This document shows, piece by piece, positions 44,256-52,940 of a stretch of 64,000 nt of DNA. The first letter of the stretch is position 1; the number at the start of each line of letters is the position of its first letter. The position numbers were made by a program, and so were the translations under genes. The stretch covers positions 579,432-643,431 of the forward strand of contig NZ_RDBL01000002.1 of assembly GCF_008042035.1 (NCBI RefSeq). Reading direction: 5' to 3'. The notes beneath the pieces are model-generated. The model had not been told where the DNA came from. It saw only the letters and a list, made by a program, of their open reading frames with translations, and ran no database searches. The stretch is from Streptomyces sp. col6. GTDB taxonomy: Bacteria; Actinomycetota; Actinomycetes; Streptomycetales; Streptomycetaceae.

Positions 44256-44268
44256 ACAGTATTGCTGT
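44256..44268. promoter_or_regulatory. Small dyad between the MerR and macrodomain genes
   Basis: ACAG and CTGT flank TATTG at 44256-44268, in the AT-richest part of the 134-base divergent region. It is a candidate autoregulatory MerR site, but the arms are short. Confidence 0.25.
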
Positions 44269-44329
44269 CTCACCAACGATGTGAAAGTGGTGACCGGCGG
44301 CTGTCAGTGGTGAGCCCTAGCCTGAACGC

Positions 44330-44806
44330 ATGTCCGAGATCACTTACGTACGAGGGGACGCGACCGCGCCGCAGGGCAAGGGCGTCAAGGTGATCGTGCA
44401 CGTCTGCAACGATCTCGGCGGCTGGGGAAAGGGGTTCGTCCTCGCTCTCTCCCGCCGGTGGCCCGAGCCCGAGGCCGCGTACCGCAGATGGCACCGTGAG
44501 CGCGCGCACAACGACTTCGGGCTCGGCGCGGTGCAGTTCGTCCAGGTCTCCCCGTTCGTCCGGGTGGCGAACCTGGTGGGCCAGCACGGGATGCGCCGGG
44601 GCAGCAAGGGTGTCCCGGTGCGCTACGAGGCCATCGACGCGGGACTCGCCGCCGTGGCCGACCGCGCGCTGGAGCTGGGCGCCTCGGTGCACATGCCCCG
44701 GATCGGTTGCGGGCTCGCGGGCGGCACGTGGTCGCGGATCGAGCCGCTCATAGAAACCCGGTTGACCGGCCAAGGCCTGTCTGTGAGCGTGTACGACTTC
44801 GACTGA
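44330..44806 (+). CDS. Macrodomain protein (158 aa)
   Basis: Stand-alone ADP-ribose-binding macrodomain. MSEITYVRGDATAPQGKGVKVIVHVCNDLGGWGKGFVLALSRRWPEP contains the VxGD strand start and the ND-GGWG(K)GF loop. HMPRIGCGLAGGTWSRIEPLI holds the second nucleotide-binding loop, as in ADP-ribose-1''-phosphate phosphatase-like and TARG/DarG-type hydrolases. The GGWGKGF form is typical of the ALC1/Poa1-like branch. It may remove ADP-ribose from proteins, DNA or nucleotides. A GNAT gene follows after 29 bases, so they are probably cotranscribed. No ADP-ribosyltransferase gene is next to it. Confidence 0.88.
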   Translation: MSEITYVRGDATAPQGKGVKVIVHVCNDLGGWGKGFVLALSRRWPEPEAAYRRWHRERAHNDFGLGAVQFVQVSPFVRVANLVGQHGMRRGSKGVPVRYEAIDAGLAAVADRALELGASVHMPRIGCGLAGGTWSRIEPLIETRLTGQGLSVSVYDFD

Positions 44807-44835
44807 GCCCCGGCCGGGGCGTCCGAGGGGGAGCG

Positions 44836-45810
44836 ATGACGGAGATCGGTACCGGTGTGCCCGGATATGTCTTCAGGGCCTACCGGGGTGCCCCGGACCA
44901 CGAGGCGATGGCCGCCGTGCGGGCCGGCAGCGCGGAGCACGATGGGCTCGACGCCGATTCGGTCGTGGAGGGGCTGCCCGACGCCGAGGAGATCGGCACC
45001 GCGTCCGCCGCCCTCGCGGACCCGGCCCGCGACCAGGTCCTCGTCGAACACGACGGCGCGGTCGTCGGCTACGCGGCCGTCCGCTGGTGGCGGGAGCGGG
45101 ACGGGACCCAGCTCTATCTGCACCGCGGACACCTGCTGCCCGGACACCGGGGACGCGGCGTCGGGGCAGCCATGGTCGCGTGGGCCGAGGAGCACATCCG
45201 CCGACTCGTGGCGGAGCAGGGCACGGCGGAGACAGCGGTCTTCGGTGCCAACGCCATGGCCGGGGAACGGGAGGCCGCGCGGCTGCTCACGGACACCGGG
45301 TACCAGCGCGTCTTCAGCCTCGTGGAGCTGGAGCTGCCGGACCTGGGCGCGCTGCCGGGCTCCGCCGAGCCGCCGGCCGGCATCCGGCTCGGGCCCATCG
45401 GCCCGGACAGCTACCGCTCGGCCTGGCGGACGGTCGTCGACTCGTACCGGGAGGCCGGCTTCACCGAGGAATGGCCGTACGCCCGCTTCGTGGCCAAGGC
45501 GGACCCGGCCTGCTGGCGGGCCGCCTGGCAGGGCGAGGAGATGGCAGGCGTCGCCCTGTGCTCGCTCCGCGCCCGGGACCGCACGACGGGCGAGGTCGAG
45601 GAGCTGAGCGTCCGCGACCGGTCCAGGCGGCTCGGCGTCGGACGCGCCGTACTCCTCGCGGGCCTGCGCGCCCTGCGCGACCACGGGGCCACCCGCGCCC
45701 GCCTGTACACCGGGACCGCCAACCCCTACCGCTCGTACGACCTCTACGAGAGCGTCGGCTTCCGGCGCCGCAACGAGTACGTGCGCTACCGCAAGCCTCT
45801 GCGGAGCTGA
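44836..45810 (+). CDS. Tandem GNAT-family N-acetyltransferase (324 aa)
   Basis: ATG 44836 is preceded by GGGGGAG. Two GNAT folds are seen. The first (about 1-165) has the acetyl-CoA loop HLLPGHRGRGVGAAMVAWAEEH. The second (about 180-324) has VEELSVRDRSRRLGVGRAVLLAGLRALRDHG and the terminal GTANPYRSYDLYESVGFRRRNEYVRYRK. Both contain the R/Q-x-x-G-x-G/A pattern. The double-domain layout is like that of mycothiol synthase and several actinobacterial resistance acetyltransferases, but the mycothiol synthase sequence hallmarks are not evident. The substrate is unknown. It shares a likely transcript with the macrodomain gene. Confidence 0.85.
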   Translation: MTEIGTGVPGYVFRAYRGAPDHEAMAAVRAGSAEHDGLDADSVVEGLPDAEEIGTASAALADPARDQVLVEHDGAVVGYAAVRWWRERDGTQLYLHRGHLLPGHRGRGVGAAMVAWAEEHIRRLVAEQGTAETAVFGANAMAGEREAARLLTDTGYQRVFSLVELELPDLGALPGSAEPPAGIRLGPIGPDSYRSAWRTVVDSYREAGFTEEWPYARFVAKADPACWRAAWQGEEMAGVALCSLRARDRTTGEVEELSVRDRSRRLGVGRAVLLAGLRALRDHGATRARLYTGTANPYRSYDLYESVGFRRRNEYVRYRKPLRS

Positions 45811-45894
45811 TGCCCGGCCTGTTACGGGAGTACGCCGCGTGTCACTCTGATCCGGCTCCTATCGTGGGGCGGACCGGCGGAACAGGGAGGGCCC

Positions 45895-46527
45895 ATGACG
45901 GCACGTGACACCGGCGGGGCGGCCCCCGCCTTCGGGATCGTGGGAGCCGCAACGCCCTCCGACGCGCTGGGGGAGCAGATCCTCGATGCCGCGCGCGAGC
46001 AGTTCATGACCTTCGGGCTGCGCCGCTCGACCGTCGACGACGTCGCCAAGCGGGCCGGGGTCTCCCGGGTGACGGTGTACCGGCGGATCGGAGGCAAGGA
46101 CAGCCTGGTCTCGGCGTGCCTGCTGCGCGAGTACCGCCGGTTCGTCGTGGAGGTCGACGAGGCCGTGGCCGCGCTGCCCACGACGGAGGACCGGCTCGTC
46201 GAGGGCTTCGCCGCCGTGCTGCGGCACATCCGCGAACACCCCCTCATCGGCGGGCTGCTGCGCCTGGAGCCCGAGACCATGCTGCCCTTCCTCACCGTGG
46301 AGAGCGGCCCCGCCTTCCTCGCGATCCGCGGCTACCTGGCCGGGCGGCTGCGCGAGGTACGGCGCCTGGAGGGCGGACCGGAGACCGACCCGACACCCGT
46401 CGCCGAACTCATGGTCCGGATCACCGTCTCCTTCCTCCTCAACCCGGTCAGCTGCTTCGAACTCGACGACGACGCCCAGGTCCGCGACTTCGCCCGCCGC
46501 TGCCTGGTCCCGCTGCTCGCCGCCTGA
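45895..46527 (+). CDS. TetR-family transcriptional regulator (210 aa)
   Basis: The helix-turn-helix is ILDAAREQFMTFGLRRSTVDDVAKRAGVSRVTVYRRIGGKDSLV (about 29-72), with the TVYRRIGGKD recognition segment typical of the family. The C-terminal ligand domain is helical. ATG 45895 follows AGGGAGGG. It ends nine bases before the convergent stop of an MpaB-type oxygenase gene and is a candidate regulator of the divergent oxygenase pair. That link is inferred from position only. Confidence 0.9.
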   Translation: MTARDTGGAAPAFGIVGAATPSDALGEQILDAAREQFMTFGLRRSTVDDVAKRAGVSRVTVYRRIGGKDSLVSACLLREYRRFVVEVDEAVAALPTTEDRLVEGFAAVLRHIREHPLIGGLLRLEPETMLPFLTVESGPAFLAIRGYLAGRLREVRRLEGGPETDPTPVAELMVRITVSFLLNPVSCFELDDDAQVRDFARRCLVPLLAA

Positions 46528-46536
46528 CCGGGCGTC

Positions 46537-47439
46537 TCAGCCGCGCTCCGGCCCCGGCCGGACGGCGGTCTCGTCCGGCAGCGGCTCCAGCGGCCGGCCG
46601 CGCGCCCAGTGCGGCCCGAGGTCGTCCAGCCGCCAGCCGAAGGGGTACGAACGCGGCTGCGGCCGGGACGGGAACCGGCGCGGCCGGGCCGGCATCCCCC
46701 GTACGCACCGCGCCCGCAGCCGCAGCGCCGCCGACGCCGAGGTCCGCACCCACCGGGGCTGCGGCCGGAAGCCCAGCGCCTTCAGCAGCGGCTCATCCAG
46801 CAGCGCCAGCGAGAACCGGGCGACCAGAGGACGCAGCGGGCGCGGGTACCAGCTCGCCATCACCCGGAACGTGGCGCTCGCCACCCGCCGGTTCGCCGGG
46901 TCGTACGCGAACATCCGCTGCTCGTACGCGTCGAGCAGCCGCTCGAACCCCGCATAGGTGTCGGGGACGTCCTCGATGCCCATCATCGCCCCCGTCCTGC
47001 GCCCCGCCTCCGCCAGCGCCTGCACCTCCTGCGCGCACAGTGGGCGCCAGCCGTACCGGTCGATCCAGCGTTTCGGGCCCACGACCGTGGTCGCGAGCAC
47101 GTAGCGGAAGTCGTCATTCGGGATGCGGTACCTGCCGTGGATGCGGTTCAGGTGCCGCGCCGCAGCCCGTCCCCGCTCCGAGTCGAACCCGTCGACGGCC
47201 ATCTCGTACCCGATCAGCACCGTGTCGTCGTACCGCTTCTGTCCGTTGCGCTCGAACTCCTGGGTGCGGTCGAGGAGTACGGAGATCCGGGGGACACCGT
47301 AGTCGCGCAGGAACGCCACGCTCACGCCCTGACGGTAGTCCCAGGGGAACTCGTACTGCGAGATCAGCCGGAGGATCTCGGCGTAGTCCCGCGCCGGATC
47401 CATCCGGCGGATCTCACGCAGGCGGCTGTACCGGCCCAT
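46537..47439 (-). CDS. MpaB/latex-clearing-type oxygenase homologue, DUF2236 (300 aa)
   Basis: ATG 47439 (MGRYSRLREIRRMDPARDYAEILRLISQYEFPWDYRQG) has AGGAGGG upstream. The segment VDGFDSERGRAAARHLNRIHGRYRIPNDDFRYVLATTVVGPKRWIDRYGWRPL closely follows the pattern of the ER-bound oxygenase MpaB family (haem b, polyene/terpene chain cleavage), in which the conserved His is a haem ligand. MpaB proteins cut farnesyl-type chains and the related Lcp enzymes cut rubber. The substrate here is unknown. The C-terminal 50 residues are Arg/Pro-rich. A second DUF2236 gene is divergent to it. Confidence 0.82.
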   Translation of the reverse strand: MGRYSRLREIRRMDPARDYAEILRLISQYEFPWDYRQGVSVAFLRDYGVPRISVLLDRTQEFERNGQKRYDDTVLIGYEMAVDGFDSERGRAAARHLNRIHGRYRIPNDDFRYVLATTVVGPKRWIDRYGWRPLCAQEVQALAEAGRRTGAMMGIEDVPDTYAGFERLLDAYEQRMFAYDPANRRVASATFRVMASWYPRPLRPLVARFSLALLDEPLLKALGFRPQPRWVRTSASAALRLRARCVRGMPARPRRFPSRPQPRSYPFGWRLDDLGPHWARGRPLEPLPDETAVRPGPERG

Positions 47440-47677
47440 GGTGCGCCCTCCTGTCCGTGTCCGGAACAGCGCGCCCCAACAAGCGTGTGACACAGATGAT
47501 ATGACGGGGCGTTCAATCCCTGGAGTCAAAGTTACAAATACTATCGACTTGTTTCATCGGCCCCGTCAACACCGCGGAACGGGAGCCCGCTGCGCACGCC
47601 CCGCCCACGGCTCGCATACTGGATCACGTGGGGCCGGGCGCTTCGGTCCGGTGCCCGTCGAGCGGCCGGAGTACGGC
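47440..47677. promoter_or_regulatory. Divergent control region between the two MpaB-type genes
   Basis: 238 bases without a gene. The centre (47487-47560) is markedly AT-rich for this genome. On the minus strand TTGACG (47569-47564) and GATAGT (47545-47540), 18 bases apart, form a plausible promoter for the leftward oxygenase. No clear palindrome for the neighbouring TetR was found. Confidence 0.35.
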
Positions 47678-48589
47678 ATGAGCAGCGCAGCAGCCGGCAG
47701 GGACGACCCGGCGCCACCGCCGCCCGGCGGAGTGCTGTGGAGCCTTTCCGGCGACATCCGGGCCCTGCTGATGCTGCCCGCCGCCCTCACCCTCCAGGTC
47801 GCCCACCCCGCCGTCGGCGCGGGCGTGGACGAGCACTCCGTGTTCCGTACGGACCCGTGGGGGCGCGGCGAGCGCTCCCTCAGCTCGCTCCAGCTCTGGG
47901 TGTACGGCGGGCAGGAGGCCGCCGAGGAGGGGCGCAGGCTCCGCCGGCTGCACCGCACCATTGAGGGAACCGACACCCGGGGCCGCCCCTACCACGCCCT
48001 GTCACCGGCGAACTACGCCTGGGTGCACGCCACCGGGTTCCCCGTCTACCGGCACGGCGCCCGCTATCTGCTGCGCCCGCTCAGCCGCGAACAGGAACGC
48101 GCACTGTACGCGGAATGGCTCCAGGTGGGCCGGGTGCTCGGGATCCACGACCGGGACATGCCGCAGACCATCGAGGAGTTCTGGCCCTACTACCGCGCCA
48201 TGCTCGCCGACGAGATCGAGAGGACACCCGTCGTCGCGGAACTCGTCGCCACCGACACCGCCGTCCCGCCGCCGGACCGCGGGCCCCGGCTCCTGCGGCT
48301 GCTGCTCAGGGCGCTGTGGCCGGTGCTGCTGCCGCCGCTCGCCCGGTTCCGCGCGTTCCTGACCGTCGGGCTGATGCCGCCCGACGCCCGCGAGGCCATC
48401 GGCCTGGAGTGGACGGACGCGCAGGAACGGGCGCTGCGGCGGTTCTGCGCGGTGGTCCGGGTGGTGGTTCCGGTGCTGCCGGAGCGCCTGCGCTATCTGC
48501 CCCGGGCGCGCCGGGCCAGGGCGGCGCACCGGGCGGCCCGCGGCGGCGGGCTCAGGCCGACGCGCGGCGGACCAGCCGCGTCGGCGTGA
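47678..48589 (+). CDS. DUF2236 oxygenase homologue (303 aa)
   Basis: The ATG at 47678 has GGAG a few bases upstream; GTG 47651 in frame is the alternative. VLWSLSGDIRALLMLPAALTLQVAHPAVGAGVDEHSVFRTDPWGRGERSLSSLQLWVYGG is the hallmark N-terminal block of DUF2236 proteins. LHRTIEGTDTRGRPYHALSPANYAWVHATGF follows, with the conserved Trp-Val-His. Hydrophobic stretches near residues 205-230 suggest membrane association. It belongs to the bacterial branch of the family, whereas the divergent neighbour resembles fungal MpaB. Its last 38 bases overlap the convergent LacI gene. Confidence 0.82.
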   Translation: MSSAAAGRDDPAPPPPGGVLWSLSGDIRALLMLPAALTLQVAHPAVGAGVDEHSVFRTDPWGRGERSLSSLQLWVYGGQEAAEEGRRLRRLHRTIEGTDTRGRPYHALSPANYAWVHATGFPVYRHGARYLLRPLSREQERALYAEWLQVGRVLGIHDRDMPQTIEEFWPYYRAMLADEIERTPVVAELVATDTAVPPPDRGPRLLRLLLRALWPVLLPPLARFRAFLTVGLMPPDAREAIGLEWTDAQERALRRFCAVVRVVVPVLPERLRYLPRARRARAAHRAARGGGLRPTRGGPAASA

Positions 48590-49592
48590 TCACCGACTCC
48601 GGCCCCGCGCCCCCGTCCTCCAGCCGCTCCATCAGCAGCCGGACCATCAACCTGCCCATGCCGACAACGTCCTGACGTATCGTCGTCAGCGGAGGGTCCG
48701 TCGCCTCGGCGACCGACTCCATGTCGTCGAACCCGACCAGCGCCACGTCCTGCGGCACCCGCCGCCCCCACTCGCGCAGCACCCGCAGTGCGCCCGAGGC
48801 CATCAGGTCGTTGGCCGCGAACACCGCGTCCACGTCGGGCCGCCGCTCCAGCAGCTCCGCCATCGCCCGCGCACCGCCCTCCACCGTGAAATCGCCGTCC
48901 GCGAGCAGCGCGGGGTCCGCGTCGGGCAGGATGTCGGCGTAGCCGTCGATCCGGTCGAGCGCCGAGGTCTGGTCGCGCGGACCCGCGATGTGCGCGATGT
49001 TCCGGCGGCCGAGCCCGGCCAGATGGCGGACGGCCTCCCGGGCGCCGCCCCGGTTGTCGCAGTCCACGAAGGGCACCGCGTCGGTCGGCGCGCCAGGCCG
49101 CCCCGGCCTGCCGCCGTAGACGGCAGGCACGCGGAAACGCCGGATGGCGGACGGGAGTTCGTCGTCCGTGTGCAGCGAGAACGCCAGCACCCCGTCCACA
49201 TGGCCCCCGGCCAGATAGCGGCTGACCCGCTCGAAGTCCCCGCGGCCCTCCACCAGCAGCAGCACCAACTGCGCGTCGTGCGCGTTCAGTTCCCGGCTGA
49301 TGCCCCGGATGTGCTGGGAGAAGAACGGGTCGGAGAAGATCCGCACCTCGGGCTCGTCGATGATCACGGCCACCGCCCCGTTGCGCCGGGTCACCAGGGT
49401 CCGCGCGGCGTGGTTCGGTACGTAGCCCAGCTCCTCGACCGCCTTGCGCACCTGGTCCACGAGCGGCTGCCGGACGCCCGCGCCGCCGTTGACCACCCGG
49501 GAGGCCGTCGCCCGGGAGACTCCGGCGCGGGCCGCCACCGCTTCCAGCGTGGGGCGCGCGTGGAGCGGGGCATCGGGGGTCGGACCGGGCAA
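48552..49592 (-). CDS. LacI-family transcriptional repressor (346 aa)
   Basis: The TTG at 49592 is chosen because GAGGAG precedes it and the helix-turn-helix ([54 protein letters not shown]) then begins at residue 13. A longer frame extends upstream through the divergent peptidase promoter. The sugar-binding-protein-like effector domain includes [47 protein letters not shown] and [16 protein letters not shown]. The final TRLVRRASA is typical of Streptomyces LacI proteins. No sugar operon is adjacent, so its target lies elsewhere. Its 3' end overlaps the DUF2236 gene by 38 bases. Confidence 0.9.
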   Translation of the reverse strand: MPGPTPDAPLHARPTLEAVAARAGVSRATASRVVNGGAGVRQPLVDQVRKAVEELGYVPNHAARTLVTRRNGAVAVIIDEPEVRIFSDPFFSQHIRGISRELNAHDAQLVLLLVEGRGDFERVSRYLAGGHVDGVLAFSLHTDDELPSAIRRFRVPAVYGGRPGRPGAPTDAVPFVDCDNRGGAREAVRHLAGLGRRNIAHIAGPRDQTSALDRIDGYADILPDADPALLADGDFTVEGGARAMAELLERRPDVDAVFAANDLMASGALRVLREWGRRVPQDVALVGFDDMESVAEATDPPLTTIRQDVVGMGRLMVRLLMERLEDGGAGPESVITPTRLVRRASA

Positions 49593-49753
49593 GGGACGCT
49601 CCTCTGGGGCGCGGCGGGGGCCTGGAACGGCCGGGCCGGCCGATCGGCGCGAACTACCCGGCCAGCCTAACGGGCCGCGGCCCTGTGCCCGCTTCCGGAA
49701 ACCGTGCGTGCACAGGTCTGTCGCGTGCACCGGCGCCGAAGTATCTTCCGCCC

Positions 49754-51073
49754 ATGCCGATCGCGCCGACAGGCGGGGGACGGCGGCCGCCCCGGCGCGG
49801 CCGTGTCCGCGTTCTCGCTCTGGCGGCCGCCTCTGCCGCCCTGACCGTCCCCCTGCTCACCGTGCCCTCGGACGCGGCCCGCACCGCCGCACCCCGTACC
49901 GGCTTCGAACTGTCCGGCGGGGCCCGCTGGACCCGGCAGTCCGAGGAGGCGTCGCTGCTCGCGGCCCTGGCCCGGCGCGGCGACCGGGTCTCCGTCCGGC
50001 GGATCGGCACCACCGCCCAGGGGCGTCCGCTGCGCCTCGTCCGCGTCGGCAGCGCCGAGCCGGACGCGCTCACCGTGCTCCTGGTCTGCGGCCAGCACGG
50101 CGACGAACCTGCCGCGCGCGAGGCCTGCCTGAGCACGGTCCGCGACCTCGCGTACGCCACCGACGCCCGCACCCGCGCCTTCCTCGCGCGGACGGAGGTC
50201 CTCGTCCTGCCCACCGCCAACCCGGACGGGCTGGCCGCGGGGACCCGGGAGAACGCGGACGGTGTGGACATCAACCGGGACCACCTCGCCCTGCGCAGCG
50301 CCGAGGCCCGCGCCGTGGCCGCCGTACTGCGCGACCACGAGCCCGACGTGATCGAGGACCTGCACGAGTACGGTGCGACGGCCCCGTACTACGACAAGGA
50401 CCTGCTCGTCCTGTGGCCCAGCAACCCCAACACCGACGAGCGGCTGCACGACGAGGCGCGCGACCTGGCGTGGGGCCGAGTGCGGGCCGCCGCCCGGGAC
50501 GCGGGGTTCAGCACCGGCGTCTACGGCGTCTGGACCGACCCGGCCACCGGCCGCCCCCTCCGGCGGAACGCGGGCGACGGCCAGGAACGCATCCTGCGCA
50601 ACATCGCCGGCCTCAAGCACGCGGTCGGAATTCTGGTCGAATCCCGTACGGACGCGCTGTCCGCGGCCGAGCGCGCCGACCCCGCTCTCGCCCACCGCCG
50701 CCGCGTGACCTCCCAACTCACCGTACTGAAAGCGCTGTTCCGGTACGCGGACGAGCGGCGCGGGAGTATCGCCGCCGCCACCGGCCGCTCCCGGGCGGCC
50801 GGTGAGGCCGGCCTGGGGCCCATCCGCCTCGGGGGAACCGACGACGAGGTGCCGGGCGAGACCCTCACCGACCCGCCCTGCGGCTACCGCCTCACCAAGG
50901 AGCGGTTCGCCCGCGTCCGGGACGAACTCGCCCTGCACCAGGTCACCTCACGGCCCGACGGCGACGGGGTGTACGTGCCCCTGCGCCAGCCGGCCCGGAA
51001 GCTGATCCCGCTGCTCCTGGACCGGCGGGCCGCATATCACCTCACAAACGGTCAACCCGATACCGCTTGTTGA
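49754..51073 (+). CDS. Secreted M14-family zinc carboxypeptidase (439 aa)
   Basis: ATG 49754 gives a signal peptide with a basic start ([24 protein letters not shown], residues about 12-40). The zinc site motif is [11 protein letters not shown] (His and Glu ligands near 114-117). [22 protein letters not shown] is the characteristic substrate-binding block, EDLHEYG supplies the third zinc ligand and [11 protein letters not shown] the catalytic Glu. It releases C-terminal residues from peptides or peptidoglycan stems; specificity cannot be read. A C-terminal domain of about 120 residues extends beyond the catalytic core. The gene is divergent from the LacI gene, with 161 bases between. Confidence 0.88.
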   Translation: MPIAPTGGGRRPPRRGRVRVLALAAASAALTVPLLTVPSDAARTAAPRTGFELSGGARWTRQSEEASLLAALARRGDRVSVRRIGTTAQGRPLRLVRVGSAEPDALTVLLVCGQHGDEPAAREACLSTVRDLAYATDARTRAFLARTEVLVLPTANPDGLAAGTRENADGVDINRDHLALRSAEARAVAAVLRDHEPDVIEDLHEYGATAPYYDKDLLVLWPSNPNTDERLHDEARDLAWGRVRAAARDAGFSTGVYGVWTDPATGRPLRRNAGDGQERILRNIAGLKHAVGILVESRTDALSAAERADPALAHRRRVTSQLTVLKALFRYADERRGSIAAATGRSRAAGEAGLGPIRLGGTDDEVPGETLTDPPCGYRLTKERFARVRDELALHQVTSRPDGDGVYVPLRQPARKLIPLLLDRRAAYHLTNGQPDTAC

Positions 51074-51147
51074 TACCGAAAGATATGGGTTCGGTGTGGT
51101 ACTGCCTACGGAGAGCGTTTTGTCAGTTTCCGTGAAAGGTGCCATTC

Positions 51148-52893
51148 GTGTCGCAGGACGATCAGAGAACGGACGGCAGAGGGGACCTGTCGGTGACGGC
51201 GGACCTCCCCGGCGACCCGGCCCACAACCGGCGCCCCGTCACCGACCGGGTGGTGTTCGGCGTCACGGCCTGCCTCACCCTCGCCTTCGTCATCTGGGGG
51301 GCGACCGCCACCGACTCACTGGAGGACGTCTCCGGCAAGGCCCTCGACGGGCTCATCCACAACGGTGGTTGGGCCTTCATGCTGGCCGCCTCCGGCTTCG
51401 TGGTCTTCGCCCTGTGGCTCGCCATCAGCCGGTACGGAAACATCACCCTCGGCCAGGAGGACGAGGAGCCGGAGTTCCGTACCGTGTCCTGGGTCGCGAT
51501 GATGTTCAGCGCGGGCATGGGCATCGGCCTGATGTTCTACGGCGTCAGTGAGCCGCTGGCCCACTTCACCGACCCGCCGCCCGGCACCCACCCCGCCGAC
51601 GCGGCCGAGGCGATGCAGACGGCGATGGCCACCACCCTGTTCCACTGGACGCTGCACCCGTGGGCCATCTACGCGGTGGTCGGCCTCGGCATCGCGTACA
51701 GCACCTTCCGGCGCCGCAGGCGGCAGACCATCAGCGCCGTCTTCGAGCCGCTGATCGGCGCACGCCACGCCCACGGAGGCCTCGGCCGGTTCATCGACAT
51801 CCTGGCCATCTTCGCGACCCTCTTCGGCTCGGCCGCCTCGCTGGGCCTGGGAGCCCTCCAGATCGGCAGCGGCTTCCACGAGCTGAACTGGAAGGAGAAG
51901 ACCGGCACCGGACTGCTCGTCCTGATCATCGCCGTGCTGACCCTCGCGTTCATCGCCTCGGCGGTCTCCGGCGTGGAGAAGGGCATCCAGTGGCTGTCGA
52001 ACATCAACATGGTGCTCGCCCTGATCCTGGCCGTGTTCGTGTTCATCGCGGGCCCCACCATCATCGTGCTCGACCTGGTGCCCACCTCGATCGCCTCCTA
52101 CTTCGGTGACCTGCCGCAACTGGCCGGCCGCACCGAGGCCACCGGTGAGGGCAAGGTCGCCGAGTGGCTCGGCAGCTGGACCGTCTTCTACTGGGCCTGG
52201 TGGATCTCCTGGACACCCTTCGTCGGGATGTTCATCGCGCGGATCAGCCGGGGCCGCACCATCCGTCAGTTCATCGGCGGCGTCATCCTGGTGCCCAGCA
52301 CCGTGAGCCTCATCTGGTTCGCCATCTTCGGCGGCACCGCCATCAAGCTCCAGGAGGCCGGGAAGCTCGGCGGCGCCGAGACCCAGGAGGCCCAGCTCTT
52401 CGGCGTGCTCCAGCAGTTCCCCGTCGCCACGCTGATGAGCATCCTGGTGATGGTGCTCGTCGGCATCTTCTTCGTCTCCGGCGCCGACGCCGCGTCCATC
52501 GTGATGGGCACCCTGTCCCAGAAGGGCATCCTCGAACCCGCCAAGTGGGTCGTCGTCTTCTGGGGCGTCGTCACCGGCGCCGTCGCGGCCATCATGCTGC
52601 TCATCGGCAACGGCAAGGGCGACGCCCTGGCGGGCCTCCAGAACCTGACCATCCTGGTGGCGGCGCCCTTCACCCTCGTGATGATCGGCATGTGCGTGGC
52701 CCTGATGCGGGACCTGCGTCAGGATCCGCTGATCGTGCGCCGAGAGTTCGGCGTGGAGGCCGTGGAGTCCGCGGTCATCGAGGGCCACGCCAAGTACGAC
52801 GGCGACTTCGAGATCCGCATCGGCCCCGGCGGCAGCCAGATCACCACGGAACGCCACGACCGCGACCGCCCCGGCGGCTCCACCCCGGCCTGA
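51148..52893 (+). CDS. BCCT-family betaine/carnitine/choline transporter (581 aa)
   Basis: Sodium- or proton-coupled uptake of compatible solutes. About twelve transmembrane helices start near residue 33. The sequence contains AMMFSAGMGIGLMFYGVSEPLAHF (the glycine-rich segment of helix 1') and the family signature FYWAWWISWTPFVGMFIARISRGRTIRQF, whose Trp residues form the aromatic betaine cage. The cytoplasmic C-terminus is charged, as in osmosensing members. I use GTG 51148, preceded by AAAGGTG at six bases; GTG 51139 would add three residues. The gene is followed by a good terminator. An osmotic stress role is family knowledge, not shown here. Confidence 0.93.
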   Translation: MSQDDQRTDGRGDLSVTADLPGDPAHNRRPVTDRVVFGVTACLTLAFVIWGATATDSLEDVSGKALDGLIHNGGWAFMLAASGFVVFALWLAISRYGNITLGQEDEEPEFRTVSWVAMMFSAGMGIGLMFYGVSEPLAHFTDPPPGTHPADAAEAMQTAMATTLFHWTLHPWAIYAVVGLGIAYSTFRRRRRQTISAVFEPLIGARHAHGGLGRFIDILAIFATLFGSAASLGLGALQIGSGFHELNWKEKTGTGLLVLIIAVLTLAFIASAVSGVEKGIQWLSNINMVLALILAVFVFIAGPTIIVLDLVPTSIASYFGDLPQLAGRTEATGEGKVAEWLGSWTVFYWAWWISWTPFVGMFIARISRGRTIRQFIGGVILVPSTVSLIWFAIFGGTAIKLQEAGKLGGAETQEAQLFGVLQQFPVATLMSILVMVLVGIFFVSGADAASIVMGTLSQKGILEPAKWVVVFWGVVTGAVAAIMLLIGNGKGDALAGLQNLTILVAAPFTLVMIGMCVALMRDLRQDPLIVRREFGVEAVESAVIEGHAKYDGDFEIRIGPGGSQITTERHDRDRPGGSTPA

Positions 52894-52900
52894 GCCCGTG

Positions 52901-52926
52901 CGGCCCGGCGTCCTCCCGCCGGGCCG
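52901..52926. terminator. Bidirectional terminator between BCCT and oxidase genes
   Basis: CGGCCCGGCG (52901-52910) and CGCCGGGCCG (52917-52926) form a perfect 10-bp stem with a 6-base loop TCCTCC in the convergent gap. Confidence 0.75.
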
Positions 52927-52940
52927 TACCGGACCGTGGC

